This document shows, piece by piece, positions 23,904 through 35,546 of a DNA stretch of 64,000 nt. Each line of letters opens with the position of its first letter. Position 1 is the stretch's first letter. Source of the stretch: Plicaturopsis crispa FD-325 SS-3 (taxonomy: Eukaryota > Basidiomycota > Agaricomycetes > Amylocorticiales > Amylocorticiaceae); assembly GCA_000827205.1 (NCBI GenBank), contig KN832555.1, positions 446,845 through 510,844 on the forward strand. Direction: 5' to 3'. The notes below the pieces were generated by a model, which was not told the origin of the DNA, made no database searches, and worked only from the letters and a program-made list of their open reading frames with translations. The position numbers and the translations under genes are program-made.

Positions 23904-24819
23904 GATGGGAGAAGCAAAGCAAGCAGGGAGATGAAGCGACCGCCCAGACCAAGAGGTTTTGACTCTGAGTAAACTTGAAGTTCGCAGGCGCGCTGAATTC
24001 TGTCACCACTTGTCACGCTGCATATGTGACGGACGGCCTGTGACGATTTGTCAGCAGCTTCTGAGTCTTGTGAGACGCATTTCCTCTTTTGACTTTCGGT
24101 TCAAGAACGTTGAGCACAAGTTCAACAGCCAACTCCCTGCTTGAGTCTCTATCATTCTCCTGGTCTCACTCGTTACGTCTCATGGTCAGCAATAACGCTA
24201 TGTCCTTGTTATATCGTCCTTTCTTCGGAATGATATCGCAATATCGCACTTGATATCGTATACTAGGCCCATTTACATTCAGCCCACCGTGACTCGGCGA
24301 GCAGTCATCATTGGAACCCCTCCGGGCCCTCCCAATCTGCCAATTCAAAGTCGCTCATATTCCTTTCAATATGATTGATGAGGAGCGCTAGTGACCTCTG
24401 ACTTCTACTGATAGTAAGTAAGTGCTGAGTGGACAGTCTATTCGCATAGACGACTCACGCCGCTCGTTAGGACCTACGCTTACGAGCTGGCACTTCCCAG
24501 AGCAGATTAATATCCTACAGTGGCATCGTCCTATAGCAATATCCGCCAGCAAATTTTATCTCCGACCGCCGCTAAACCGACGCCGACAATTTGCTTCCGC
24601 GTGCTATCCGCGTCCACGTCAGGAAATCCGAATTAATGTCGGGCGTGTCCTCCATTCGCATCCGATGTCTGACTCTCCTGAGGCTCCTATTGATATCCGC
24701 TCGTCCTATATATTCTTTATTGCCAATTTCCTCGTCGAAATCGCTCCGACATCAAGCTCATCAACCTCGCATGCGCCCCTGGTTCTCCTACCTGTAACCT
24801 TACACCTCTGCATTTCGCT
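23904..24819. other. intergenic divergent promoter region, no gene seen
   Basis: About 0.9 kb between Spt5 and the O-fucosyltransferase-like gene, transcribed away from each other. Short ORFs on both strands have no recognisable coding character. Both promoters must lie here. Confidence 0.45.
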
Positions 24820-27104
24820 ATGATCACACTACTACAAGAGACGCTGGCTCCACTTCTACCTGGCGGTTCCTCGCGACCCCGGCGGTCATGGAAACTGTTC
24901 ACTTCAAGACTCAGCCGGACCAATGCTCTCGCTATTGTACTGGCCGCCTTCACCTTTATGATCATCGTGTCGGACGTGATCACATGGCACTCTTCAAGCG
25001 GCCAAGGAGACGTGTACTTCGCAAATCCTTACTCGTGGGGCAAAGGCCATCCTGATGCTTTCCTCGAAGAACTCCCTGTACCCGCGGAGCCTGATAACGA
25101 AAGTGTTCCATCCGCAGAGGGGCCAACCGAAGTGGTTGTAGAGCATCCTATCCCCACCGTCGTAAATGTCCCTGCTGGTCCGCGTCCGGTATTCGGGACT
25201 CCCGTCCCTCTCGACGAACTCGCACAACTCCACAAGATGGTCTCAGGAACTAAGGGCTACTACACCCGTGATTTCTCATTGGGACTTGGATTCAATAATG
25301 TAAGCGAAAGGTTCTGAATCTTTGATTCGGCAAATTGATTTCACTTGTTAGGTCCGATACATCATCGAGGCAGCCCTTGCGCACGCGCAGATCCTCAATC
25401 GAACAGCCGTCCTCCCCTCTTTCATTTATGCTCGCGCGTGCGAGTACAACATGTCAGTTGTCTATCCTTCCTGCTGCTGCCAATTTGGTGCTGACTTCAA
25501 CATTCATTAGTTCCGTGTGCGCGCAATACGCAGAAATGGTGAATAAAGGCGACATGGTTGGTTGGAACCAGTGGAGAAATCAACCCATAGAGAAACAGAT
25601 GGGATTCCGCATTCCATTGACGCTCATGCTCAACGTTACCCGTCTGCGTCAGTACCAGCCGGTCCTCCTCGTTTCCGAGTACCTACGTTTGCACGGTCTG
25701 CCTGCGAGTACCGAACGCAACAATGGCGCATGGGACGCGACGGCCTACCACAAGAACGCGAACATTTACGACAAGTCCGGGAGGAAGCCTGAGCTGTATA
25801 AAATCGAGAACAACTGGTTCGACCCAACCAATGTTACCCGAGTAGATCGGCTGCCGCAGGACATGCAAGAACGAGGTCGGTTTGTTTCGGACTACCAGGA
25901 TGCGAGTAAAGGCCAGCGTGGCATCTGGGGCGACATAAAACCAACGCCAGAGTACCTGCTGCTGGAAGCCGGCTTGGTGAAAGGCAAAAGTCGCTTGCCG
26001 TGGGACCAAGCACGGGAAATTCTGGAGAAGGAACGGCAGACCACGATCAACGACGAGGAACTTGAACTGATGCTCCAGGATAACGGATGGGAGGTCATGC
26101 ATACATTCGATGGAGTGTGCGTGCTCGTCTGAATTACCTCCCCGTCCCGCCGCTGACGCACCCCACAGAAACGGCATCGAGTTTGGAAAGACAGTGATCA
26201 ACCCGCTTCGGATGGCCGTCAAGCGGGATAGTATCCGTAGCTTCCAACACGACTGGGATGTGGAAGCTGATGTTGTACACCTTAAGGGTGAAACTCACCT
26301 CAATCGCAAGCCGGTGCGTATATTCGTGTACCACGACGTCTTGTTGTTCTAACATACGAGTCGCAGGGAAACGTGCTTTTCACCACTACAGCAGCACGCG
26401 ACGAATTTACAAGGATCACGCTTCACGGTATGCATGCGCCGGATGTACTACTCAATCTCGCAGAACGCCTCGACAAGCGCATGGCTGCCAAGAACAATGG
26501 TCGCATGTGGATGTCGGCGCATATGCGTCGCGGTGACTGTAAGCCTCTATCCTGGTTTCATGCGTACGCGTGTTTGATTCGATACCTTTAGTCGCAGAGC
26601 TTGGATGGGCCATGGAGAAGACGATACAGGGTCATCTGGGACGGGTCAAACGCCGGCTCGACGGAGGGCGCGCCATCCTTGGATTACTTCCGGAGCTGAA
26701 ACTACGGTCGTACGCAGTGCCAGACGTCGAAGTCGATCGGTCAATCCTCAAACTCAAGCCTCCTAAAGAAGGCGACAAGTACGTTCTCTCTTTTCTGCGC
26801 TCTGTTCGCATGGAACTGACCAGGCGTCCGTAGGTTCTACTGTGCTACAGACGAGCGCCACCCCGAGGATGTCAAGTACCTTGTCGATCATGGCGCCGTG
26901 CTCATTCAAGACCTGCTTACCATCGAGGACCGTCGCGAAGTTGGATGGCCGTTGATGATCTCTGACGTCCTTGCCGTAGTCGAGCAGAACCTCCTGGCGC
27001 GCTCCCGCTACTTCTATGGTCATGCCATGAGCTCTGTGGCAGGAGGAGTCTCCAACATGCGGGCGGCGAGAGGCATGGATCCGCGAACTGAGCTCATTGA
27101 CTAG
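24820..27104 (+). CDS. type II membrane glycosyltransferase, GDP-fucose O-fucosyltransferase-like (493 aa)
   Basis: Model: join(24820..25299, 25352..25452, 25511..26116, 26169..26313, 26367..26538, 26592..26778, 26834..27104). A short cytoplasmic tail is followed by one membrane anchor at about residues 37-55 (ALAIVLAAFTFMIIVSDVIT), a Pro/Glu-rich stem and a lumenal catalytic region. The region around VRYIIEAALAHAQILNRTAV is typical of the N-terminal fold of O-FucT-like enzymes. MWMSAHMRRGDFAELGW carries the HxRRxD-type motif used for GDP-fucose binding. FYCATDERHPEDVKYLVDHG and LLARSRYFYGHAMSSVAGGV are the C-terminal donor-side blocks. A Golgi location and fucosyl donor are inferred from family resemblance; the acceptor is unknown. 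Confidence 0.82.
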
Positions 27105-27450
27105 AAGACAGAGCCGGCTCGTCTTTGGAAATCAATTATGATACGATCAAATACTCACGGACAACTGACAATACGATACTAAATCATGTACAAGTACAAC
27201 ATAGAACGCAATCAATCGAACATGTATGTAGCTTAGGATATAGGATGAAACTCATTACTACCTTCTTTAAAAGGCAAGTCGAGCACTTATCTCGCGAGAA
27301 TCCCGCTCTTCGATGTCTCTCTATCCCTTCTCCGACGACGTCTACTCACTGGATCGCATCTTAGCCCTCCTGTTGGCTTGCGCGTTACCGAATACATCAT
27401 CGTCATCATCATCTACTCACTGGAAATTGCACAGGAATACCATAGAGTTC
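27105..27450. other. intergenic region, no gene seen
   Basis: About 345 bp between two co-oriented genes. An in-frame ORF extends upstream of the chosen F-box start (from 27313), but it is Ser-rich, of low complexity, and lacks conserved sequence. A CATCATCGTCATCATCATCT stretch lies near 27396. Confidence 0.4.
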
Positions 27451-29189
27451 ATGTCTAACTCAGATCTGACCCAATTTCTAGACCTCCCCGTCGAATTGTT
27501 GCCGTTGATTTTCAGACACATTCTCAAATCCCAGCATCTCGCTTCGACATGTTTGGTAAACAAATCATTTCATACCTTTGCAACGCCGTTGTTGTATGAG
27601 CGAGCATACATATTTGCATGGCACAAAAACGGAAAATCCAAGGTATGAGAGCCTTCGTAATCAAGAGATGGAAGCTCATTGCCCGCTTACTAGGTCATAA
27701 AACTGTTCAGGACGCTTTGCAAGTGTCCACAACTAGCTCGCTACATCCGCCGCTTAGGTCAGTCCCTCGCACGATTATGAGGTCTTCCTTATCTTGATTC
27801 TATATCCGCAGTTATACGAGACTTTCCAAAGGCACTAGGTTTTGCATATGTCGACGACACGCAGTCCATGTGCATCGAAGGCATAAAAAATTGTGTCAAT
27901 CTAGAATCATGCACCTGGACGCGGGATGGCTCATTGAACACATCCATTCTCAATGCACTCAAGCAGTGTTCCTCGCTGCGGGATCTCGAAATCAATGGAC
28001 ATAGCGAAGGGTATTACGCGGCTTCTGTCCTTCCCCAATTTGTGCCGTTGCGCAAAATCTCGTTGATAATGCCCAGTCTGGCTGTCATTCGCAGTCTCCC
28101 CAAATGGACGAAAGCTACGGGCCACACATTGAAAAGCCTGACGCTGATATGCAAGGTACATTCATTCCTGCTTTGTTCGGCTGGCTCCTCACGGAGTACG
28201 ATATTATAGGTCTCAGCCATCGTAACAGACGAGCTACTGGAGTCCCTCGCCCCGCACCTGACACAATTAGAGCATCTCTATTTGGCAGGATGCCCCAAGG
28301 CAACCGACAAAGGTGTCTGGTCGATTATTTCCGCCAACGCCAGCGGAATAGTTGGACTCGGTCTCGAGGGCTTGTCCACGAAATTTGTTCGTGCGCATTT
28401 CGATTACAATATAAGCACGAAATCGTGTCTGATTGGCGTTCTCTAGGATATGGCTGAATTCTCTCGACGTTGTTTACGATCTGGCACCCTTTCCCACTTG
28501 CGGTCGATCACGTTGACCGTCCAACCACACACTGCGGTCGGCACCTGGATGCGTCATGTCGTCGATCTCTTGTCCAAGTCGCCGTTAGAGGTGTTCCAAA
28601 TATATTCCTCAGGACCGACCTTCGAGGCGACACTCGCGGATGAGTTCTGGGCCGACATCGTCTCTGTGCACGGACAGCGCCTCGTTCGTTTTTCGGTGCA
28701 TAGATTGCACATCAACATGGCTGCCATCGACGATGTCTGCCGTCGGTGTACCGCACTAGAAGAACTATTCGTCGTCGCCGAGCAAAGCACTCTGGTATTT
28801 TATCTCCGTGATCTACAGCTTGCATGTCACTGATTGCATTTAGGATGCGCTGGGGACCATACTCTCGCGTGCGCCCAAGCTGCGCACTATACACATCAAT
28901 TTCCCGCTCGAAGGCGGCGATCCCGAAGATGGTCCCGTCCTACAGGCAGATGATGCATTGTCCCTGGTGCGGAGATGTGGCCCGACTATCACTCAGTTTG
29001 GGTGTAACAGCAGCGTCTGGAAGGTAGGTCCTGCTGCATTTTTGCTGTCGAGTCCCTTCGCTTAATCATGGCCTTCAGGTCGAACGGGTTCCCCGAGTAG
29101 AGCAGAACGGCGAAATTATACTGGAGGCAAAATTGGCACCCTACGAAAGTCCTAATGTACCTGAGCAATTTACAGTTGTACGAGCGTGA
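27451..29189 (+). CDS. F-box protein with leucine-rich-like repeats (471 aa)
   Basis: Model: join(27451..27642, 27694..27757, 27812..28155, 28210..28386, 28447..28794, 28844..29023, 29079..29189). An N-terminal F-box at about residues 8-50 (FLDLPVELLPLIFRHILKSQ; TCLVNKSFHTFATPLLYER) would bind Skp1 in an SCF ubiquitin ligase. Irregular leucine-rich repeats follow: VNLESCTWTRDGSLNTSI, CSSLRDLEINGHS, LTQLEHLYLAGCPKATDKG, HLRSITLTVQPHTAV and APKLRTIHINFPLEGGDP. This is the common layout of the expanded F-box families of Agaricomycetes. The substrate is unknown. A longer start at 27313 is possible but less likely. Confidence 0.85.
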
Positions 29190-29304
29190 AATGGAGATGC
29201 GTATCCGGGGATTTGAATGTGTTGAGTATGTCCATGAAATGCGAGAGGTCCATGTGGAGACATTAATATCGTAACGAGAGCCTTGCGAAAGAATAATGGT
29301 GCGG

Positions 29305-29883
29305 TCATTGGCGCAACGGACTCGATGATAAGGTCCCAGAATGAACGACCGGAAGCGCGAAACCAGTCAGGTAGGATCCGCCTTTCTTGGCCCGAGAAGT
29401 AGCCAAGGCACGGATGATATCACGAGCAAGTGTAGTGACAGCGGCGTCCGCGGGAGTTCGCAGCGACTTCCCTCCTACGACCGTCACGTCGGAGGTCGGT
29501 TCGCCCTGATCGCGTTGTTGCTCTTTGTTCGACGATTTGCGCGCCTCGGCTTTAGACCGCGCTGCCGCCGTTTTGCTGAGGAACGTCGACAGAGATTGGG
29601 AGACGAGACGGTGGGGCACGTCGCTGTGCACGGTCGTCTTCTTGGGCTTCCCGGATGATTTCTTCGCGAATGTGGGAATGATGCGTTTCCTGCCTTGTAG
29701 TGTTATGACTGGGCGTGATGGAGACTTTGAGGAGCTTGAGACAGCTGTGTTGGGGATGACTTTGGGGACAACTGCAGCGCGCGATAACGAATTCATTCCT
29801 GCAGTACGACGCGTCAAAGTTTGGTGGTCAGTCATATGGGACGCGTCTGTCGCGTCGTACAGACGCACCGTAAGGAGCGGCAT
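29305..29883 (-). CDS. small basic hypothetical protein (192 aa)
   Basis: A single open frame starts at the ATG at 29883. The protein is Lys/Arg/Ser-rich (GRKRIIPTFAKKSSGKPKKT; SKTAAARSKAEARKSSNKEQ), without recognised domains, signal peptide or membrane segment; a nuclear location would fit. It is convergent with the F-box gene with a gap of about 115 bp. ACGCGT motifs occur upstream. It could be a real clade-specific gene or a chance ORF; I cannot decide. Confidence 0.4.
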   Translation of the reverse strand: MPLLTVRLYDATDASHMTDHQTLTRRTAGMNSLSRAAVVPKVIPNTAVSSSSKSPSRPVITLQGRKRIIPTFAKKSSGKPKKTTVHSDVPHRLVSQSLSTFLSKTAAARSKAEARKSSNKEQQRDQGEPTSDVTVVGGKSLRTPADAAVTTLARDIIRALATSRAKKGGSYLTGFALPVVHSGTLSSSPLRQ

Positions 29884-30482
29884 TGTGAGATGCAAGGTGG
29901 GCGATAGCTTTAGGCATAGGTACCAATTAGAACACACTGAAAAAAGAGGGAAGCTAGCGAGCCAACGCACCTTTCGACATTGGCGCGGCGATGTGACTTG
30001 ACATGACGGTGTTCACGGATAATATTTCAACACTGCTAGACCTGCAGGGTCAAATAATGCGCTTCGGGCGGTATATCGGGCAGATGCACACCTGGTCGAC
30101 GCGTCACTTTGGCGACTTTCGGGAGACATCGAATTATCCTCGCTACTTGACGCGTTTGAGATTGTAAGTTCCATGGCTAGGATATTGGCGGGTCCGAGGA
30201 TGAAGCTTGGAAACTGGGGGCAGCTAGCGGTGAAGATAAAAGGGCGTCAGGTGGGCGGGCTACAGCATGAACGGGTAAAACAAAGAAGAAAGTGGCTTGA
30301 GGTCGTGACCGCGACTGTTTCGAACTTCGAAGCATGGCCTGAATAGGATGTGGGCGCCTATGGGCGTCGCAACCTTGCAGGCGACTTTGAAGGAACATGC
30401 CCGACTGGAAATGTGGGTGTTGAATCCATATGATTAGATGCCAAAGGCTGTATGTGTCAATGTACATAGATACCAGTCAAGG
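29884..30482. other. intergenic region with two ACGCGT motifs
   Basis: About 600 bp between the small basic ORF and the lipoyl synthase stop. ACGCGT occurs at 30099 and 30150, and twice more inside the neighbouring ORF (29809, 29841). An antisense ORF at 30177..30467 has no recognisable features. Confidence 0.4.
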
Positions 30483-31991
30483 TCACTGCGAGCTCGATAG
30501 ACCGCCGGTCGATTCTGCCAATTGACCGTCCTCCTGTGCCACGAGCTTCTTTACCTTATTTTCCACCCCCTTGCCTTTGAGGACGTTCTCTATGTAGAAC
30601 TCTCCGGCCTGTCCAAGGTATTCAGCTCTATGATACGCCACGGAGAGGAAACAATTTACCTTATAACTACTCCGCACCAAAGGTCCACTGGCGACATAGA
30701 GGAAGCCCATGTTCTCGGCCACTTCTTTCCATCGGTCAAATTCGGCGGGTTCAACGTAGCGGTCTACCTTCATATGCCGCTTTGTCGGTCGCATGTATTG
30801 ACCGAAGGTGACAACATCAACGTCGACCTTGCGCAGCTCTGAAATGATACACGTGAGTACCACTGTGCGCGCAAGAGATAGTCTCGATATACCTCGTAGT
30901 GCATCCACGATTTGGTCTTCTGTCTCTCCAACACCGAGCATGATGCTGGTCTTCGTTACCCGCACACCTTCTTGCTTGGCACGCTCGAGAACTTTCAGAC
31001 TCTGGCGGAAGGTTGCTCGGCGGTCACGGACAAAGGGTGTCATCGCCTCCGATGTCTCCACGTTGTGGGCGTATACATCGAGGCCAGAGCGCGCAACAAC
31101 CGAAACATGGTCCAGATTTCCCCAGAAGTCTCCGGTCAGCGCTTCTACGAGGATGTGCGGCGCCCTGGAATCATGTCAGGGAATGAAGGCGAGGATGAAG
31201 TCGTGAATGCCCACTTCTGTTTGATCTTCCGGATTGTCTCTGCGAAATGGTGGCAACCTCCATCGGCAAGGTCTATGCATACTTCCTTGAGTATGTGATG
31301 TAACGAATCTGAGACAGAAGCACTGACCATCTCGATCGACGCTAGTCAAGACGATATAACCCAGACCCCATCGACTGATAGCCTCTGCGGTATTCTCTGG
31401 CTCATGGGGGTCGAGGGGTGGAGGGGCACGAGATGTCTTGACAGAGCAGAACCGGCAGCCGCGGGTACATGTATCACCCATTAACTGTAGTTTTGTATTT
31501 ATATCATTTCTCGCGAGGTTGAGAAGGCGGGACTTGACTTACCATTATAGTTGCTGTCGCAGCCCGCCTGCCTTCTTCCTCAGTCGCGCCCTCCTTCCCA
31601 CCCCAGCAGTCCCCGATATTTGGACACCTTGCCTCTTCGCATACTGTGTGCAGACCAAGCCCCTTAATGTCCTTCTTGATCTTGCTGAACGAATCGCCGG
31701 ACGGAATCTTCGTCTTCAGGTATGAGGGCAGGCGAGTGCTAGAGACAACGAGGTTTTCATGAGATGCGGTAAGGTCCTGATGATACTAAGTGCATACGCT
31801 GTCTTGTTGCCGAGGACGATTCGCTCCGGTGTTTCGCCTGAGATGAAGTCATCCAGTGAAGGACCGCTCGCTAGAGTCTGACTAAAGTCTGTCTTTGAAG
31901 ACGATGGTGTGGCTAGACAGCGAACAGACGCGCTCCTCGAGATCAAGGCAGTGCGCAGTCCTGATGTCCTGGCTACCGAGCTGAAAGACAT
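30483..31991 (-). CDS. lipoyl synthase, mitochondrial (393 aa)
   Basis: Model: complement of join(30483..30608, 30660..30838, 30893..31164, 31215..31272, 31328..31484, 31543..31738, 31798..31991). This radical-SAM enzyme inserts two sulfurs into octanoyl chains on lipoate-dependent subunits such as pyruvate dehydrogenase E2. A Ser/Arg-rich presequence ([20 protein letters not shown]) targets mitochondria. The auxiliary cluster cysteines are seen in [13 protein letters not shown] and the radical-SAM CxxxCxxC in CTRGCRFC. Further blocks are [89 protein letters not shown] and [18 protein letters not shown], with the C-terminal R-S-S-Y motif intact. Divergent from eIF3h with about 255 bp between. 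Confidence 0.95.
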
Positions 31992-32246
31992 GGCAAGCAG
32001 ATGTAAGAGACCAAGGCGAGTATGGAAACGCTGAGCACTGAGCGCACTTTGTATCGAGTCTTTCACGGTCGGTCCGGGTCGGAAACGGAAACGGAGACGG
32101 AAGCGGAAGAGGCTGGACGAGTTGTGGCTTGTTTGGCTGCACACGGTCCCCGCGAAAAAAGATAGATCGGCTACAACGTCCAAGACAGCGAGCTCACCAT
32201 CTCCAACGACGTCTAGCAGCAAACTAGACCTAAAATCAAACACAAA

Positions 32247-33591
32247 ATGGCAACATCTATGGCAGCAGCCCTCGCGGCCACTCTACCAGCACCTCAATCG
32301 GCCCCCACACCCGCAGCGCCTACCTATGAAGCCATTCCCGCGTCCATGTCCAAAGTCATCGACATCGAGGCCGATATCCCATTAACAAACGTGCAGCTCG
32401 ATGGACTGGTGAGAATTTTCATTGATTCATGAGCTTGCTGTATATCTCATGGTGATACACGCCGATCCAGGTCGTCACCAAAATCCTGAAACACAGTCGC
32501 GAGGCACCGTCCACAACGGCGCATGGCCTGCTACTTGGGCTTGACTTGGATGGCACTCTCGAAATATCGAATTCGTTCCCTTTGCCTCATCGTGGCGGAG
32601 ACGAGGATGACAAGTCGTCGAAATCTATTGGTGAGCCGACTCCTTGAATGCGACGGCGTAAAGTTAATTGTCAACAGCCCGATACCAGGCGTCTATGCTG
32701 CGATCCTTAAAGGAAGTGCAGGCAGACGACAGTGTCGTAGGATTCTATCAGGCGACGACTCTGGGCGCGTTTTTTAATCAGACACTCGTCGAAACTCAAG
32801 CTATCCACCAAGATAAGTTAAGACATGGAGGCGTCGTCCTTGTGCACGGTACGTGACAGGTCTACTTAGCTTTGTACTCTGGATTTAAATAATTTCCAGA
32901 TCTATCCAAAACCACCCGCGGAAATGCGTCTTTCCGTGCTTTCCGCCTCACTAGCGAGTTTTTGGATGCATGGAAAAGGAGCAGTTTCAGCACGCAAAGG
33001 TGAACGACATTCACTTGAATGAAGTAGTGCCAAACTAACGCGATATACTTCAGCTTGGTCAACCATCGCCTTACGTACTCGTCAATACTAGAGGAAATAC
33101 CTCTCAAAATTCGCACCAACCCTCTCCTCAGCTCATTCCTCGGATCTCTCACGGAGCCATCCGCATCTACATCTGTTCACACGTCCCCAGAACACGCAAC
33201 CACATCTGCGCTCCCGCCATCCTTTGCAAACCTTGACCTTGGCACCTCGGGGCTCACACGTAACCTCGAGCAAATCGTCGAGGCCGTGGACAATTACCGC
33301 ACGGAAGAAGGCAACCTGGCATACCTTTCCCGGCAAATTGCGCGGGAACGAGCCCGCGCAGATGGTTACGTGGCGAGGCGCAAGGAGGAGAATGCAGGGC
33401 GCGTGGCGCAGGGTCTCGCGCCCCTTCCGGAGGAGGATATCAGCAGGCTGTTCAAGATTCCGGCCGAGCCCAACCGGTTGGAGAGCATGTTGCTCCTCGG
33501 CCAGATCGATGCCTATGCGAAGAGTCTCGGGGGCACGGCGAGTACGGGCTTGGTCAAGATGTATGCAGCGAAGGCGAGCTCTGGTATCTGA
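32247..33591 (+). CDS. eukaryotic translation initiation factor 3 subunit H (376 aa)
   Basis: Model: join(32247..32408, 32471..32630, 32678..32848, 32900..32999, 33054..33591). eIF3h is an MPN-domain core subunit of the eIF3 complex that promotes 43S assembly and re-initiation. The MPN fold starts at about residue 47 (NVQLDGLVVTKILKHS; GLLLGLDLDGTLEISNSFPL). QADDSVVGFYQATTLGAFFN follows, where a catalytic JAMM metal site is absent, as expected for eIF3h. The C-terminal half (SLVNHRLTYSSILEEIPLKI; LEQIVEAVDNYRTEEGNLAY) is helical. Loss of subunit h in ascomycete yeasts but presence in basidiomycetes is established. Confidence 0.92.
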
Positions 33592-34052
33592 TTTGCGTGC
33601 TCTATTTCATTTTGAGTTGCGCTTCGGGTGCGTTTGTATGTGTACGTGCGTGTCGACTTGAGCCCATGTCATTTCCAGATGTATAACGCCGTGTAACGCT
33701 GCGACCATGATGCTGCGCAGCGCGGTAATGCATCGCATTTAGGGCTTCGAACATCCGGGGTGCCCACGCAGAGGAGGCCAGGCCGCTCAGGGGCATGCCC
33801 ATAAAAAACATATTGGAGTTCCGAGCAAAATAAAAACGGTTTACGCGTGGATTTTTACGCCTTGTCCTCTCGCCGTTCCGTCTGCGTCGTGCTCTTGCGT
33901 TTTGCCTGCTGTCTGCAGCGTTTGCCTTCCTACCCTCTTTTTTTTCTCGTTTCGTCGCAGTCGTTTCAATCCTTTAAATACGGCCACGTCGAGTCCCTTC
34001 ATTTCCGTCACCCCCCCGCCTCCAATTGCAAACCGCTCTTCACACAAGCATC
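33592..34052. other. intergenic region, no gene seen
   Basis: About 460 bp between eIF3h and the secreted RlpA-like gene, which are co-oriented. Pyrimidine-rich stretches (CCCTCTTTTTTTTCTCG near 33935) precede the downstream start codon, common in fungal promoters of abundant transcripts. Confidence 0.4.
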
Positions 34053-34966
34053 ATGTTCAACGTCAAGTGCATCGTCCTCGCCTCCTTGGCCATCTCGGCT
34101 CTCGCTTCCCCCCACCAGCCCCGTATCTCCCACCGCGAAGTCGCTGCACGCCTCGCGGTCCCGGTCCAGGCAGAGGCCGAGCTCCCTCAGATTCCCGTGG
34201 AGGTGTCCGCACCCCGGGTTTCCAGGAAGCGGTCTCTCAGCAAGCGGTGCAAGCCCAAGTCGCCATCTGCTAGCGTGTCCGTGTCGATCCCGGTAGAGAT
34301 TGCATCCACATCCAGCTCTACCTCCGCCACATCCACAAAGACCACCGCTAAGCCTACCACGACTGCCTCGCCTACTACCACCTCCACCAAAGCCAAGACC
34401 ACCGCCACCAAGACCACCTCTGCCGCGAAGGCGTCCTCTACCTCTTCGGGTAGCACCCCAAGCTTCATGTCTGGCACGCAGACTGGCCAAGGTTTGACAA
34501 TCTGTTCGTTTCCGTCGTCGGCAATCACTCATTGGGATCCACTCCACAGGTACCTTCTACGGCACCGGTCTTGGCTCCTGCGGGATCACCAGCAACGATA
34601 GCCAAGATATCGTCGCTGTGTCGCATTTGCTATACGACACCTTCCCGTACGTTCAACCCAAGTCACGTGCAGGTATCCTGTACTTATATTTCGATGCAGG
34701 GGTTACGTTCTAGGGAACCCAAACAACAACCCTGTCTGCAACCAGAAGATCAAAGCCACCTGTACGTTTACCTTGCACTGCCCTGATTTGCGTCGATTCT
34801 CACACGGATTTCTTTTGCAGACCAAGGCAAATCTGTCACGGTCACCGTCGTTGACCGCTGCACAGGTTGCGCCCTGACTGATCTCGACTTCAGCCCGCAC
34901 GCATTCAACACGATCGCGGACCCTGCTATCGGTCGCATCAGCGGCATGACCTGGGAATGGGTCTGA
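34053..34966 (+). CDS. secreted expansin/RlpA-like double-psi beta-barrel protein (247 aa)
   Basis: Model: join(34053..34491, 34550..34646, 34700..34761, 34821..34966). An N-terminal signal peptide (MFNVKCIVLASLAISALAS) is followed by a dibasic-containing propeptide (VSRKRSLSKRCKPK, a likely Kex2-type site), a Thr/Ser/Ala-rich linker and a C-terminal domain of about 95 residues: GTFYGTGLGSCGITSNDSQD, VAVSHLLYDTFPGY, NPVCNQKIKATYQG, VTVVDRCTGCALTDLDFSPH and FNTIADPAIGRISGMTWEW. The conserved DRCTGC and D-L-D-F-S blocks mark the barwin/expansin-like fold. Such fungal proteins bind cell-wall polymers and are often induced during development or plant contact. No catalytic activity is claimed. Confidence 0.9.
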
Positions 34967-35546
34967 TCCCCTCACCCCCTTCCTCGCCTCCCCCACCCAC
35001 TACATCCGACTGTTGTTTATAATGTCCCATTATTCGCTATCCCCGGCGCCAGGGCGTTTCTCTTCCGTATTACCCCTTTTGCGTGCGAGAGGGCGGGAGA
35101 GCTTGGGGGATTATTGCTGTCTCGTTTATCTGTCTGCTCTTACTTAACGCCTGGATGCTATCGGGTCGCGGGCATGCTTCAGTCACGCTCGCGCTACACA
35201 TACTGCATTGATCTGTGGGTTTTTACTCTGGAAGGAATGGAATTAAAAGTGCTTTGAAACCATCTCTAGACGTGTCGTGTAAATTGTCTGTGTTCAACGA
35301 AGGTCACTCAAATTTCACGCCAAACCTTACCCGAGACTTGGGTTAGGTGTACGTGTGTTAGGTGTACGTGTGAGCATAAACATATTGCAAAAAAGACTAC
35401 CGGCGCTACAAATTGCGAGCGCCGTAAAAATACTGCTGCCGTTCCCGAGTGAATAGTGCTTGCATCGCACGATGAGAAAGACAGCGAAAGCGCGGGATGG
35501 CAGACATGCAATGCAAATACACGATACACATTACACCGAGTCGATC
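34967..35546. other. intergenic region between convergent genes
   Basis: About 580 bp, mostly the 3' regions of the secreted protein gene and Ipi1. A short direct repeat GTTAGGTGTACGTGTG occurs twice in tandem at about 35342-35372. Nothing else was recognised. Confidence 0.45.
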
